Below are positions 43,060 through 52,336 of a stretch of 64,000 nt of DNA, piece after piece. The DNA is from a bacterium SCSIO 12844. Its GTDB lineage: Bacteria; Pseudomonadota; Gammaproteobacteria; Francisellales; Francisellaceae. The notes beneath the pieces are model-generated. The model saw nothing but the letters and a program-made list of their open reading frames with translations. It had not been told where the DNA came from and did not search any database. A program made the translations under genes and the position numbers. Numbering within the stretch: the first letter of the stretch is position 1; each line of letters begins with the position of its first letter. The DNA is taken from NCBI GenBank assembly GCA_024397935.1, contig CP073743.1, positions 124,001 to 188,000 of the forward strand, read 5' to 3'.

Positions 43060-44451
43060 ATGGAATTATTTAAAAAAGTTAGTTGGGAGCAAGGGTTATT
43101 TCTACAGCCGCAACATTTTCAATTAGTTGAAGCACATTATGACTTACAACAAAGTTATCATACGCAACTAACACATGCTAATTGCTGGGGAAGTGAAAAA
43201 ATTGTTATTGATAAGGCGGCATTAGAAGACCAACAAATAAATATTCATTCAGGGACATTATTATTTAAAAGTGGTGCACTCATTACGATAGGCCAAAATG
43301 CGCTTATCGTACCAAGAGCATTTAATAAAAGTTGGCAAAATCGCTTTCAGCCTTTGGATGTTTATATAGGTATTAAGCGGATGAGTCAACATGGTTTAAA
43401 TGTAACAACGGTTAAATCATGGGATGAAATCCATCAGGTTCAAAGCCGTTATGCAGCCTTAGAACAGCCTGAGCTTGTAAAAGATTATTATTATGATGGG
43501 CCAGATGCCTATGTTAAGCAGCAGATGTATATACTACAGCTTATTTGGGGTGATGAAATTGAAAAGGCATCAGATTTTGAGTTAATACAAGTTGCAAAAG
43601 TGGTTCAAAAGGGTGATAAAATTGCTTTAGATACGCAATATATCCCACCTTGCTTGGCATTGAAAAGCTATCACAGGCTAAATAATTTAGTCAAAGATTT
43701 AAGAGATGATTTATATGCAAGGGCAAAACAGTTAGATATTTATAAACTACCCACAGCAGAAGAGGATGATCAACGTCTATCAAGGCTATGGTTGAATTTA
43801 TTAGCCTTACAAGTATTTAATCGCTATATCCCGGCTATTTCACATTTACTTGTAATTGACCCTGTATCTCCAAGTGATTGTTTTATGGTTTTATTACAAT
43901 TAATTGGTGAATTAAAAGCATTTCATCAAAGTGAGCAAAGTGTTTTAGCGACTGAAGATGAAAGTACTTATTTTATTGAATATCGTCATGATCACTTAAC
44001 AGAAGTCTTTGATCAAGCAAAAGAATTAATTTTTAAACTATGTGATAACATTACTTTTGTACCACATCAGTTCTTTGCTTTAGATTATATTAATGATCTA
44101 TATTCTGCTGATTTACCGCATACAATATTTACGCCAAGAACAAGTTATTATTTAAGAGTGCATGCACAAGAGAATATGCAGCAATTAAAAGCAACTGATT
44201 TTCATATGCAATTAAAAATTGGTTCGATTATTAGCATAGAGACGATTGTACAACGTGCATTATCAGGCATTCCACTGGAAGTGTTAGATAATGCACCGGC
44301 AGGCGTACCTAAAGACTCAGTCTGTGTTTATTTAAGATTAGATCCAACGGTTGAGGCCTGGCGCTCAGTTGTTTCATCTCAATCAATTGCTGTTTTTTGG
44401 GCAGAACCAATTGATGGTGTTAATATTGATTTTGTTTCAGTGAGGTCATAA
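43060..44451 (+). CDS. tssK: T6SS baseplate-membrane connector TssK
   Basis: This 463-residue trimeric adaptor joins the baseplate to TssL/TssM. The signature N-terminus 'VSWEQGLFLQPQHFQLVEAH' is at residues 5-24. The middle helical bundle (about 200-315) and the C-terminal receptor-binding-like domain with 'ETIVQRALSGIPLEVLDNAP' are present. TssK resembles phage receptor-binding proteins in fold. It follows tssJ by 19 bases and precedes tssL by two bases, with a GAGG site inside its own 3' end. Confidence 0.95.
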   Translation: MELFKKVSWEQGLFLQPQHFQLVEAHYDLQQSYHTQLTHANCWGSEKIVIDKAALEDQQINIHSGTLLFKSGALITIGQNALIVPRAFNKSWQNRFQPLDVYIGIKRMSQHGLNVTTVKSWDEIHQVQSRYAALEQPELVKDYYYDGPDAYVKQQMYILQLIWGDEIEKASDFELIQVAKVVQKGDKIALDTQYIPPCLALKSYHRLNNLVKDLRDDLYARAKQLDIYKLPTAEEDDQRLSRLWLNLLALQVFNRYIPAISHLLVIDPVSPSDCFMVLLQLIGELKAFHQSEQSVLATEDESTYFIEYRHDHLTEVFDQAKELIFKLCDNITFVPHQFFALDYINDLYSADLPHTIFTPRTSYYLRVHAQENMQQLKATDFHMQLKIGSIISIETIVQRALSGIPLEVLDNAPAGVPKDSVCVYLRLDPTVEAWRSVVSSQSIAVFWAEPIDGVNIDFVSVRS

Positions 44452-44453
44452 AG

Positions 44454-45131
44454 ATGAGTCTAGTAACTAATTTTAGTGATGTTATTGCTTTTGGTATAGG
44501 GTTAAATCAAACGCAATTTAAGGACCAGACACTTGAGGGTGTTCAAACAAAGTTAAGTCACTATTTTGATCAGATAAAAATAATAACATTACTACGTTAC
44601 TCAGAAGAAGAGTATCAAGAAAGCTTATTTGCAATTTGTGCCTGGTTCGATGAAATTGTTTTATGTTCAAATTGGAAAGAGAAATTGAAATGGCAAAAAG
44701 CAATGTTACAACAAAAATATTTCAATACAACAAGAGCTGGTGAAATATTTTTTGAAAAACTTGATACCATTCCGCCTGGAGAAATTGATTTAATTGAAAT
44801 TTATTTTTATTGTTTAAAACTTGGATTTAAAGGGAAGTACCATCGAGCACAAGATTGTATTGTTTTAACAGAGAAGTGTAAATCAATTTATCAATTGGTT
44901 ATGGATCAGCATGGAGGTGATTTTGATAAGCCTCTAGTTCATTGTACGTTAACACCTGATGGGTTAATAGAAAACTCAGCAGTTACACAACTACAAGATC
45001 ATAAACGTAGGCGAAGATTAACACGATTGATTTGGTGGTTAGTACCGATGATTCCATTTGTGGTTGTAACGCTTGTATTTAATGAAGTCATTCAGTCAAT
45101 GGCTGTTGATTACTTTAAAAACTTTTCGTAA
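44454..45131 (+). CDS. tssL: T6SS inner-membrane protein TssL/DotU
   Basis: This 225-residue protein has a cytoplasmic helical domain ('LLRYSEEEYQESLFAICAWF' then 'DEIVLCSNWKEKLKWQKAML') and one C-terminal membrane helix ('LTRLIWWLVPMIPFVVVTLVF'), as in DotU/IcmH. There is no OmpA-like peptidoglycan-binding extension, so cell-wall anchoring would depend on another protein. TssL forms the trans-envelope complex with TssJ and TssM. Its start lies two bases after the tssK stop. Confidence 0.94.
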   Translation: MSLVTNFSDVIAFGIGLNQTQFKDQTLEGVQTKLSHYFDQIKIITLLRYSEEEYQESLFAICAWFDEIVLCSNWKEKLKWQKAMLQQKYFNTTRAGEIFFEKLDTIPPGEIDLIEIYFYCLKLGFKGKYHRAQDCIVLTEKCKSIYQLVMDQHGGDFDKPLVHCTLTPDGLIENSAVTQLQDHKRRRRLTRLIWWLVPMIPFVVVTLVFNEVIQSMAVDYFKNFS

Positions 45132-45149
45132 AAGCTAAGGATAGTTACG

Positions 45150-48100
45150 ATGTTTAGAAAAATTTTGAAATTTTGTTTTATCGTTATTGTCTTGTTACTA
45201 CTAGCATGCTTTAGTATCTTTATCACATTATTTTTTAGAATCAGTCTACTGTATAGCCCAGTTATTTTTATTTTGATTATACTTCTTTATTTTATCAATC
45301 GTTTTATGATGAAGAAAATACGGCTTTATTTAAGACGACGCAAATCATCTAGTGACATTCAGTTTGAAGGTAGTGATAAAAAACAATTAGAAGAAAGTTT
45401 TAACAATGCATTATTACATACGAAGAAATACAATCGTGAATATAAAGGAAAAATGCCATGGTATATCATGCTTGGCACATCAACTAGTGGTAAATCTAGC
45501 CTTATTAGTGGTTCAAATATTTATACGCTTTCAGATAAAATAGGTTCAGCACAAGAAGTTTTACCCACTAAATGTGGCTATTGTTGGGCATTAGATGATA
45601 TGGTTATTGCTGAGACAAGCGGTGATTTATTTGCAAGTAAGCCTACGGCTATGGCGAAATATGCTTGGCGGTGGTTAAACGATAAAATTAAATCCAATTT
45701 TAGATATATAAAATTTAAAGGATTTATTGTTACAATCTCAATTGATCAGCTTAATCAAGATAAAGAGTCATTAGCAGAGTACGCACTTAAGCTAAGAGAG
45801 GAAGTTGAAAAATGTTCAAGAAATTATGGTTTTAGTTATCCAATTTATTTAGTGATTACCAAGGCAGATCATCTTCAGGGTTTTGAAAGTTTTGCATTGG
45901 GCTTGCCTGAAGAAATACAACGCCAAGGGTTTGGGCAATTATTTTCAGAAAGTACATTTTATGGGGAGCATAAAACACAGATTAATCAATGGGCAGAGCA
46001 TATTAATGAGCGTATTAGAGGGTTTAATACATTACAGTTACAGGCTAATGGTTCCCTTTTAGCAAGGGTTTTATTATTAGAGAATCAAATTAATCATTTA
46101 AAGAAACCATTAAAAGTATTCTTAACGGCATTTTTTAAAATAAAAGCGCAGGTTAGAGAAGATAACCCAGTACTTAGAGGGTTGTTTTTAACCAGTGTTC
46201 GTCAAGATGCTAAAGCGTCATCCTATGATGAAAATACGGCCTTAGAAGGGCTTTTACTGCCTAGTCGTAACCGTGCTAGTTCAGCAAGTTTATTTGTTGA
46301 GCATTTATTCACATCAACCTTACCAAATGATTTTGATTTATACCAAAGATTTTCTAAAAAAGTCTTAATGAGAAAACAATATTATCGTCGTGCGCTTGGT
46401 GCTTGGTGGGTTATTTTAATTGGTAGTACTGCTTATCTTGGGACTGCTTATGCACATGCGATTAAAGCATTTATGGAAATTCAACAAGTTACCAAAATCA
46501 GAAATGATCAGTTTGGTAATAACTTGAATTATAATTTGCTATTAGCCTCTGGGATGAATAAGGATATTTATCGCGTAGTTGAAATTAAAAATAGTTGGTT
46601 TTTTTCAGCTTGGCCTTATGCTTCTGTTTTTAATAAAATCATTAAGGGTTATAAAAGGTATTATGTTGAAGTATTCAATCAGTATATTATTAATGATTTA
46701 CAACAGACATTAGCTAATAGCGCTAAATTAGTAACGACAAAACCAAAATATAAAGAGAATTTTGGTTATGTTGTTGAAAATATTGTACAAGGTGTAAACT
46801 TAATCCAGGCTAGATTGGATTTAATGCCATACAGTGAAATTAAGTCATTAAATATGGAAGGCTTAATTATTGATAATCACTTTCAACCTAACAACTATGG
46901 TATTTTATATAAGAACTATGTCGCTTGGAATAATCATTTTATTTCTTTAAAGAAACAAAGAGGACAATTACTGAATTTATTAGAGAGCTTGGATGTATTT
47001 AATAAACCTTATAGCTGGCTTATAAATTGGGTGGACCAAGTTAGTCATATACGACCAATTATTGCAAGTAACTATTGGCCTGAAAATACCTTTAGTACTA
47101 AAAATGAACCTGATATTTCTCCAGCTTTTACTCAAAATGGTATGCAGCAAATAAAAGCACTCTTGCATAATATGGCAAATATTTATTTACAGCCAACAGA
47201 AGTTGAACAGTATAGTCTTAGATTTTTTGCACAATATGATTTAAATCGTTACAAAGTTTGGGAGCAATTTACCAATGATTTTAGAAGTGATATTGATACT
47301 ATTCCATCACAGGCGGCATGGTATTCATTAGCGCAGTTAAATGTAACAAATTCGCCCTATGCTTTATATGCTCGAGATTTATCACTAAACTATACTGACA
47401 GCATGCTGATTAACCAGCCGGAATGGTTGAAGCTATTTTTAAATTTAAGAAATTATTTTAAAAAATCAGCCTTTAATATGTTGGCATCAGAAACTAAGCC
47501 AACGTTTTGGGATAAATTAGTTGCTTATCTAAATCAGTATACCAATGAGTTTGAGTCACGTGTTGAGATGATTAATTATGATGGCAATTTATTAAAAGCA
47601 GTTGAAACTTATCAACAGTCATTATTAAAACTTCAGAAATATGTATTAACACTTGATCAAGCATCATCATTTAAAACGGTTAAATCATTATTTTCATCAG
47701 GTAGTGATAGCCAAGATACAACTAATAATAACCAAAAATCATCGAGTAAAAATCAGTTTTATACAACCTATAATGCATTTCAACAAGTTAAGTTTTTTGC
47801 AACAACTGACTTTGGCTTATTAAATAAGAATCAAGCAACTTGGAATTTATATCGAGGCATGTTTGATTTATTACTTCATGGTACGATGGAAAATGCCATG
47901 TGTTATACAGAACAAATGTGGGATAGTCAGGTGCTTAATCAATATGCTGCGACATTAAGTAGCTCACAATTATCTTTGGATGACTTATTTGGTCAAAAGA
48001 GTATGATTAGTAAATTTATGTATCAGTATGTTTATCCCTTTGTCAGATATAGCGGGCGTAACAATGGTTATACTGCAAAATCAGTCTTTGGTCATAAGCT

Positions 48101-48770
48101 TAAATTTTCACCATTTGTTTATGATTATATTCGTAACCAATATGATTACTCTCAATTAGAGATATTAGAAAATCAAATTAAAATGACAATTAAGAAAACG
48201 CAAGCACTAATCCCAGTTCAAATGAAACCGACAGATGTTAATAAAGATGCTAAGTTATTACCAGTATCAACTACGTTAACGGTCTTATGTGGTGATAAAG
48301 CTCAAGAATTTACCAATTTTGATATGGTGTCGAATTTCTCATTAACGAACAATATTTTTAATTGTACTTCTGCTAAATTAGATATCCACTTTGAAGGTGC
48401 TACAAACTTTACGATCACTAAAAAATATACGCAACAAGATGGTTTATTAGAATTAATTAAAGACTTTAGCCAAGATGCGCGTAAAGTCTATAAGTCAGCT
48501 GATTTTCCAGATTATTATACTCAGTTACAAGATTATAACATTCATCAAATAATCGTTGCGATTGACTTTAAAGGTTTAGATGCAGTTAAGTCATTATTAA
48601 ACGAGTATACAAAACGCAAAGATAATTTGGTACAACAAGTATATGGCAAGCTTGCAGACTGGCAATACTTAGATGTTGCTAGTTGCTGGAATGACCACCC
48701 ATGGACGAATAAAGCAAATAAAAGCTCAGCATCAATAAAGACAGAAAGTGAAAATGAGATATGGACTTAG
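45150..48770 (+). CDS. tssM: T6SS inner-membrane protein TssM/IcmF
   Basis: This 1206-residue protein has two N-terminal membrane helices (about 7-55). A cytoplasmic GTPase-like domain carries Walker A 'GTSTSGKS' (residues 109-116) and 'LVITKADHLQGF'. A third membrane helix lies near 415-435 ('AWWVILIGSTAYLGTAYAHA'), followed by a large periplasmic domain that binds TssJ. The Walker motif is intact, which is not true of all TssM. The region 845-870 is a polar linker ('SGSDSQDTTNNNQKSSSKNQ'). The stop overlaps the tssA start by 10 bases. Confidence 0.95.
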   Translation: MFRKILKFCFIVIVLLLLACFSIFITLFFRISLLYSPVIFILIILLYFINRFMMKKIRLYLRRRKSSSDIQFEGSDKKQLEESFNNALLHTKKYNREYKGKMPWYIMLGTSTSGKSSLISGSNIYTLSDKIGSAQEVLPTKCGYCWALDDMVIAETSGDLFASKPTAMAKYAWRWLNDKIKSNFRYIKFKGFIVTISIDQLNQDKESLAEYALKLREEVEKCSRNYGFSYPIYLVITKADHLQGFESFALGLPEEIQRQGFGQLFSESTFYGEHKTQINQWAEHINERIRGFNTLQLQANGSLLARVLLLENQINHLKKPLKVFLTAFFKIKAQVREDNPVLRGLFLTSVRQDAKASSYDENTALEGLLLPSRNRASSASLFVEHLFTSTLPNDFDLYQRFSKKVLMRKQYYRRALGAWWVILIGSTAYLGTAYAHAIKAFMEIQQVTKIRNDQFGNNLNYNLLLASGMNKDIYRVVEIKNSWFFSAWPYASVFNKIIKGYKRYYVEVFNQYIINDLQQTLANSAKLVTTKPKYKENFGYVVENIVQGVNLIQARLDLMPYSEIKSLNMEGLIIDNHFQPNNYGILYKNYVAWNNHFISLKKQRGQLLNLLESLDVFNKPYSWLINWVDQVSHIRPIIASNYWPENTFSTKNEPDISPAFTQNGMQQIKALLHNMANIYLQPTEVEQYSLRFFAQYDLNRYKVWEQFTNDFRSDIDTIPSQAAWYSLAQLNVTNSPYALYARDLSLNYTDSMLINQPEWLKLFLNLRNYFKKSAFNMLASETKPTFWDKLVAYLNQYTNEFESRVEMINYDGNLLKAVETYQQSLLKLQKYVLTLDQASSFKTVKSLFSSGSDSQDTTNNNQKSSSKNQFYTTYNAFQQVKFFATTDFGLLNKNQATWNLYRGMFDLLLHGTMENAMCYTEQMWDSQVLNQYAATLSSSQLSLDDLFGQKSMISKFMYQYVYPFVRYSGRNNGYTAKSVFGHKLKFSPFVYDYIRNQYDYSQLEILENQIKMTIKKTQALIPVQMKPTDVNKDAKLLPVSTTLTVLCGDKAQEFTNFDMVSNFSLTNNIFNCTSAKLDIHFEGATNFTITKKYTQQDGLLELIKDFSQDARKVYKSADFPDYYTQLQDYNIHQIIVAIDFKGLDAVKSLLNEYTKRKDNLVQQVYGKLADWQYLDVASCWNDHPWTNKANKSSASIKTESENEIWT

Positions 48771-50314
48771 AAAGCGTAAAACAGTCAGTAACAACAAGTT
48801 TAAATGAAGATCAAATTGGTGAGAATTGTAGGGATAATGAACGTTATACTAAAATTAAAACATTATTGTCAAAAAAAAATAATCCAAATGCAGATGAAGC
48901 TTCAATTAATTGGGCGGCAGTCTCACAATTATCAAGTGAGATTTTAGCGAAAGAAAGTAAAGATTTGCTTGTTGCTTGTTATTTAGCGATTGGTTTATTA
49001 AACACTGATGACATTAAAGGCTTAACAGTTGGTATTGAAGTGATTAATCAAATGCTTGAGATTTATTGGCCTAAACTCTATCCACCATTAAGGCGTATTA
49101 ATGGCCGATGGTCAGCCTTTGTTTGGTTACAAGAACAGTTAACCGACTATTTGGAAAACCTAAAAACACAAAAAGCACAACAAGAAGTTCAACCACTATT
49201 AGATGGTTTCACTAAGTTTGATAAATTACTTGCCTCCATTAGTGATGATGCACCTAACTTTTTACCCTTTATTAAACAATTTGAGCAAATTATTGCACCT
49301 GAACAAGAGAAGGTAGAAGTTGTTGAAGCTACCAATGGTATCAATGGTAATGATACAGCTGATGCGGTGACCGAGTCATCATTAAGTATCATTAATACTC
49401 AAGCAATTACAAATTTAGAAGATGCAAAAGTACAGTTTAAAAATATGCTTGAAGCAATAGAAGGTGTTGCTGAATATTTCTATAGTCCAAATCAAGAAAA
49501 TTCTAAGTATATTTATTATCGTTTATCGCGTTTAGCACTCTGGCAAGGTATTGAGCATTTGCCAGAGTATGATGAGCAATATAAAACGAAAGTACCGCCA
49601 CCAGATAAAGAGCAATTAAAGCAATTACAGTTACTACAGGATGCATCTAACGATCAAGGTGTCATTCGTATTGCTGAAGAATGGGTGAAAGATAATCCGT
49701 ATTGGTTTGATCTTCATTTTAGTATATATCAATCAATGATCAATTTAGGCAATCTTGAACTTGAAGCATCTGAGATTAAATCAGCTTGTATGATGATGAT
49801 TAGTCGCTTTCCTAAGTTATTAGATTTAACATTCTCTAATGGTCTTTCAATGATTAGTGAAGATATGAAGCATAGCTTTAGCTTTGCGGTTGACGAAAGT
49901 AGTGATACACAAAAAGTTACTGATGGTGCGCAATTAAGTGAAGAAGAAGCTCAATTATTAGAAGCATTAGTTAATCTTAAAAAACAAAATAAAGCAAAGC
50001 GATTGGAGAGTTTAGCAAAGCTTATGCCTTATTTATCATCAGATATCAATCAGTCATTAAAAATTCAATTAATCATTACGATGGTTGATCAATTAATGAA
50101 GCTTAAAAAAACTACTATGTTAAAAAGTTATGTTAAATTATTAGAAGATAAATATAATTATTTTCATTTAGATCAATGGGATAAAAAACAAGCAGCTCAG
50201 GTGCTAATTGCAATCATTGATGCAAAAAAAATGTTAAAAGAAGATATGACAGAGGCATTAATGCAATTAGCGCAAATTGATTTGGATGCGGCGATTAGCA
50301 TTAAGGAAGATTAG
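48761..50314 (+). CDS. tssA: T6SS cap/priming protein TssA
   Basis: This 517-residue protein has the ImpA_N domain with 'QMLEIYWPKLYPPLRRINGR' followed by 'WSAFVWLQEQL' (about residues 104-134). The C-terminal part is helical and contains 'LLQDASNDQGVIRIAEEWVK' and 'SEEEAQLLEALVNLKKQNKA'. TssA coordinates tail-tube/sheath polymerisation. The C-terminal half has the length of the VasJ-like class (long TssA). It closes the plus-strand arm, converging with yggS 26 bases away. Confidence 0.92.
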   Translation: MDLESVKQSVTTSLNEDQIGENCRDNERYTKIKTLLSKKNNPNADEASINWAAVSQLSSEILAKESKDLLVACYLAIGLLNTDDIKGLTVGIEVINQMLEIYWPKLYPPLRRINGRWSAFVWLQEQLTDYLENLKTQKAQQEVQPLLDGFTKFDKLLASISDDAPNFLPFIKQFEQIIAPEQEKVEVVEATNGINGNDTADAVTESSLSIINTQAITNLEDAKVQFKNMLEAIEGVAEYFYSPNQENSKYIYYRLSRLALWQGIEHLPEYDEQYKTKVPPPDKEQLKQLQLLQDASNDQGVIRIAEEWVKDNPYWFDLHFSIYQSMINLGNLELEASEIKSACMMMISRFPKLLDLTFSNGLSMISEDMKHSFSFAVDESSDTQKVTDGAQLSEEEAQLLEALVNLKKQNKAKRLESLAKLMPYLSSDINQSLKIQLIITMVDQLMKLKKTTMLKSYVKLLEDKYNYFHLDQWDKKQAAQVLIAIIDAKKMLKEDMTEALMQLAQIDLDAAISIKED

Positions 50315-50340
50315 CTAAAAATGTATGATTTATAAGACTT

Positions 50341-51048
50341 CTAACCCCGCTTACCAAAAATTGCCTGACCAATACGTAGTATTGTGCTGCCTTCACTAAC
50401 AGCACTTTCAAGATCATAACTTGTACCCATAGATAGTGTATCCATGGTGATATGATGTGTTTTATTTAGTTTATGTAGTAGTTGGTGCATTTGAGCAAAG
50501 TTATGTTGTTGTTCATTTATATCATCCGTGAGCTTTGGCATGCACATTAAACCTCTTAATATAAGAGATGATTGTGCTTTAATATACTCAATACAAGCAT
50601 TGATTTCATCTATTTGACTTAAATAAAAGCCTGCTTTATTGGCTTCATTATTAATATTAATTTCAAAGCAAATATTTAAAGGAGGTAGATGATTAGGGCG
50701 TTGTTCACTTAAGCGTTTAAGAATTTTTATACGATCAACGGTGTGTACCCAGCTAAAATATTCTGCAATTAGTTTTGTTTTATTCGATTGAATATGACCA
50801 ATATAATGCCAGCTGATATTTGGATCTAAGGCTTTGATTTTAGGTATCGCTTCTTGTAGGTAATTTTCACCAAAAGCAGTTAAACCTAGTTTATATGCTT
50901 GCTCAATTGTTGCAATGGATTGTGTTTTAGTAACGGCTAAGAGTGTGATATCACTTTTAGAACGTTTGGCATTCTCAGCTGCTTGTTGAATGGTTTGTTT
51001 AACCTTATTTAGGCGTGCTAATAGGTTAGTTTGTTGTACATCGTTCAT
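50341..51048 (-). CDS. yggS: YggS-family pyridoxal-phosphate homeostasis protein
   Basis: This 235-residue single-domain TIM barrel binds PLP without catalysis and maintains vitamin B6 and amino acid balance. The PLP lysine is in 'DITLLAVTKTQSIATIEQA' (about residue 38). 'FGENYLQEAIPKI', 'WHYIGHIQSNKTK' and the phosphate loop 'LSMGTSYDLESAVSEGSTIL' then 'RIGQAIFG' are all canonical. It is divergent from pilT with a 41-base gap, a pairing conserved across many gammaproteobacteria. Confidence 0.95.
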   Translation of the reverse strand: MNDVQQTNLLARLNKVKQTIQQAAENAKRSKSDITLLAVTKTQSIATIEQAYKLGLTAFGENYLQEAIPKIKALDPNISWHYIGHIQSNKTKLIAEYFSWVHTVDRIKILKRLSEQRPNHLPPLNICFEININNEANKAGFYLSQIDEINACIEYIKAQSSLILRGLMCMPKLTDDINEQQHNFAQMHQLLHKLNKTHHITMDTLSMGTSYDLESAVSEGSTILRIGQAIFGKRG

Positions 51049-51089
51049 GCTATAGTAGTTTATTTAACGGACTTGTTAATTGATATTAT

Positions 51090-52115
51090 ATGATGGATAT
51101 TACCGAAATCCTAAAGTTATGTGTATCAAAAAATGCATCTGATTTACATATTGCAGCTAGAAAACCTGTGATGGTGCGTATAGATGGACTATTGCTGCCT
51201 TTAGAGGGAATAATGCCTTTTGATAGTCAGGCGATCTTTAAATTAATAACACCTTTATTATCGGATAAAGCGATAAGTACATTAAAGATGCAATTAGAAT
51301 ATGATGATTCAATCACACTTGAAAATATTGGGCGATTTAGGCTACACCTATATTATCAATTAGATGGTTTAAGTTGTGCATTTCGTATTATCCCGGAGAA
51401 AATACCAACACTAGATGAACTTCAAGTACCGAAAGTTATTCGTCAATTATTAGAGAAAACAAGTGGCTTAATATTAGTTACAGGTGCAACAGGTTCTGGA
51501 AAAAGTACCACTTTAGCTGCCATGATTAACTGGTTAAATCAAAATCACCAAGGACATATTATTACCATTGAAGACCCAATTGAATTTATTCACAAGCCAA
51601 ATAATTGCTTAATTAATCAGCGCCAAGTTAAAGTGCATACAGAGAATTTTAGTTGTGCATTAAAAGCAAGTTTACGCCAAGATCCTGATTATATTTTAAT
51701 TGGTGAGTTACGCGATTTAGAGAGCATTCGTTTAGCATTAACGGCAGCTGAGACAGGACATCTAGTATTAGCAACAATGCATACTCACTCGGCTGCAAAA
51801 ACGATTGATCGTTTGATTCATGTATTTGATTCTAGTGAGCAGGCAATGATTCGTATGATGTTATCTGAATCATTAGAAGCAGTGATTGCACAGAAGTTAG
51901 TTAAGCAAGTGACATCAGGATTAGTCGCTGCCTTTGAAGTTTTAGTTGCAACACATGCAATTAAAAACTTAATTCGAGAAAATAAAATACCACAGATGTA
52001 TTCAGCAATGCAAATGGGTAGACAAGATGGTATGCAGACAATGCAGCAAAGCTTAGATGCGTTATATAAGGCTGGTTCTATTAGTGAGATAAAATTCAAC
52101 CGATCGTATATGTGA
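51090..52115 (+). CDS. pilT: Type IV pilus retraction ATPase PilT
   Basis: This 341-residue hexameric ATPase powers pilus retraction. Motifs in order are the N-terminal PAS-like part 'LKLCVSKNASDLHIAARKPV', Walker A 'GATGSGKSTTLA' (about residues 131-142), Asp box 'IITIEDPIEFIH', Walker B 'DPDYILIGELRD' and His box 'GHLVLATMHTHSAAKTIDR'. The PilT signature 'AIKNLIRENKIPQMYSAMQM' is in the C-terminal domain. Length is standard. Two adjacent ATGs (51090 and 51093) are possible. No PilU gene follows; the 4.5S RNA gene does. Confidence 0.94.
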   Translation: MMDITEILKLCVSKNASDLHIAARKPVMVRIDGLLLPLEGIMPFDSQAIFKLITPLLSDKAISTLKMQLEYDDSITLENIGRFRLHLYYQLDGLSCAFRIIPEKIPTLDELQVPKVIRQLLEKTSGLILVTGATGSGKSTTLAAMINWLNQNHQGHIITIEDPIEFIHKPNNCLINQRQVKVHTENFSCALKASLRQDPDYILIGELRDLESIRLALTAAETGHLVLATMHTHSAAKTIDRLIHVFDSSEQAMIRMMLSESLEAVIAQKLVKQVTSGLVAAFEVLVATHAIKNLIRENKIPQMYSAMQMGRQDGMQTMQQSLDALYKAGSISEIKFNRSYM

Positions 52116-52189
52116 GGCAATTGTTAATTTTTAAAATATATTCTGCTTTAAACTTGCAAAAGTAGCTAATTTTTATGATAATGCTAAAA

Positions 52190-52285
52190 GCCTGGTCCCC
52201 CCGCAATGATAAGTTGTGAATCCCGTCAGGTCCGGAAGGAAGCAGCGGTAACGACTGATGCATGTGCCGGGGTGTGGCTGGGCGC
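52190..52285 (+). ncRNA. ffs: 4.5S signal recognition particle RNA
   Basis: The invariant apical loop/Ffh-binding region GTCAGGTCCGGAAGGAAGCA lies at 52225-52244. The outer arms GCCTGGTCCCCC (from 52190) and GGGGTGTGGCTGGGC (to about 52284) can pair into the long hairpin of the small bacterial SRP RNA. A T-tract (TTTTT from about 52289) follows and would terminate transcription. Size about 95-100 nt is typical. It sits directly upstream of dnaX. Exact ends are approximate. Confidence 0.95.
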
Positions 52286-52336
52286 TAATTTTTCTTGCCT
52301 TTTATTGATAACTTATAGGAAGTACGCAATATTGTG

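Noticed and set aside
26912-50314. Francisella-type (T6SS-ii) pathogenicity island
   Set aside because: The order and sequence of TssB/C/Hcp/E/F/G/J/K/L/M/A and a normal ClpV are of the canonical proteobacterial type. No iglABCD-like divergent set is seen.
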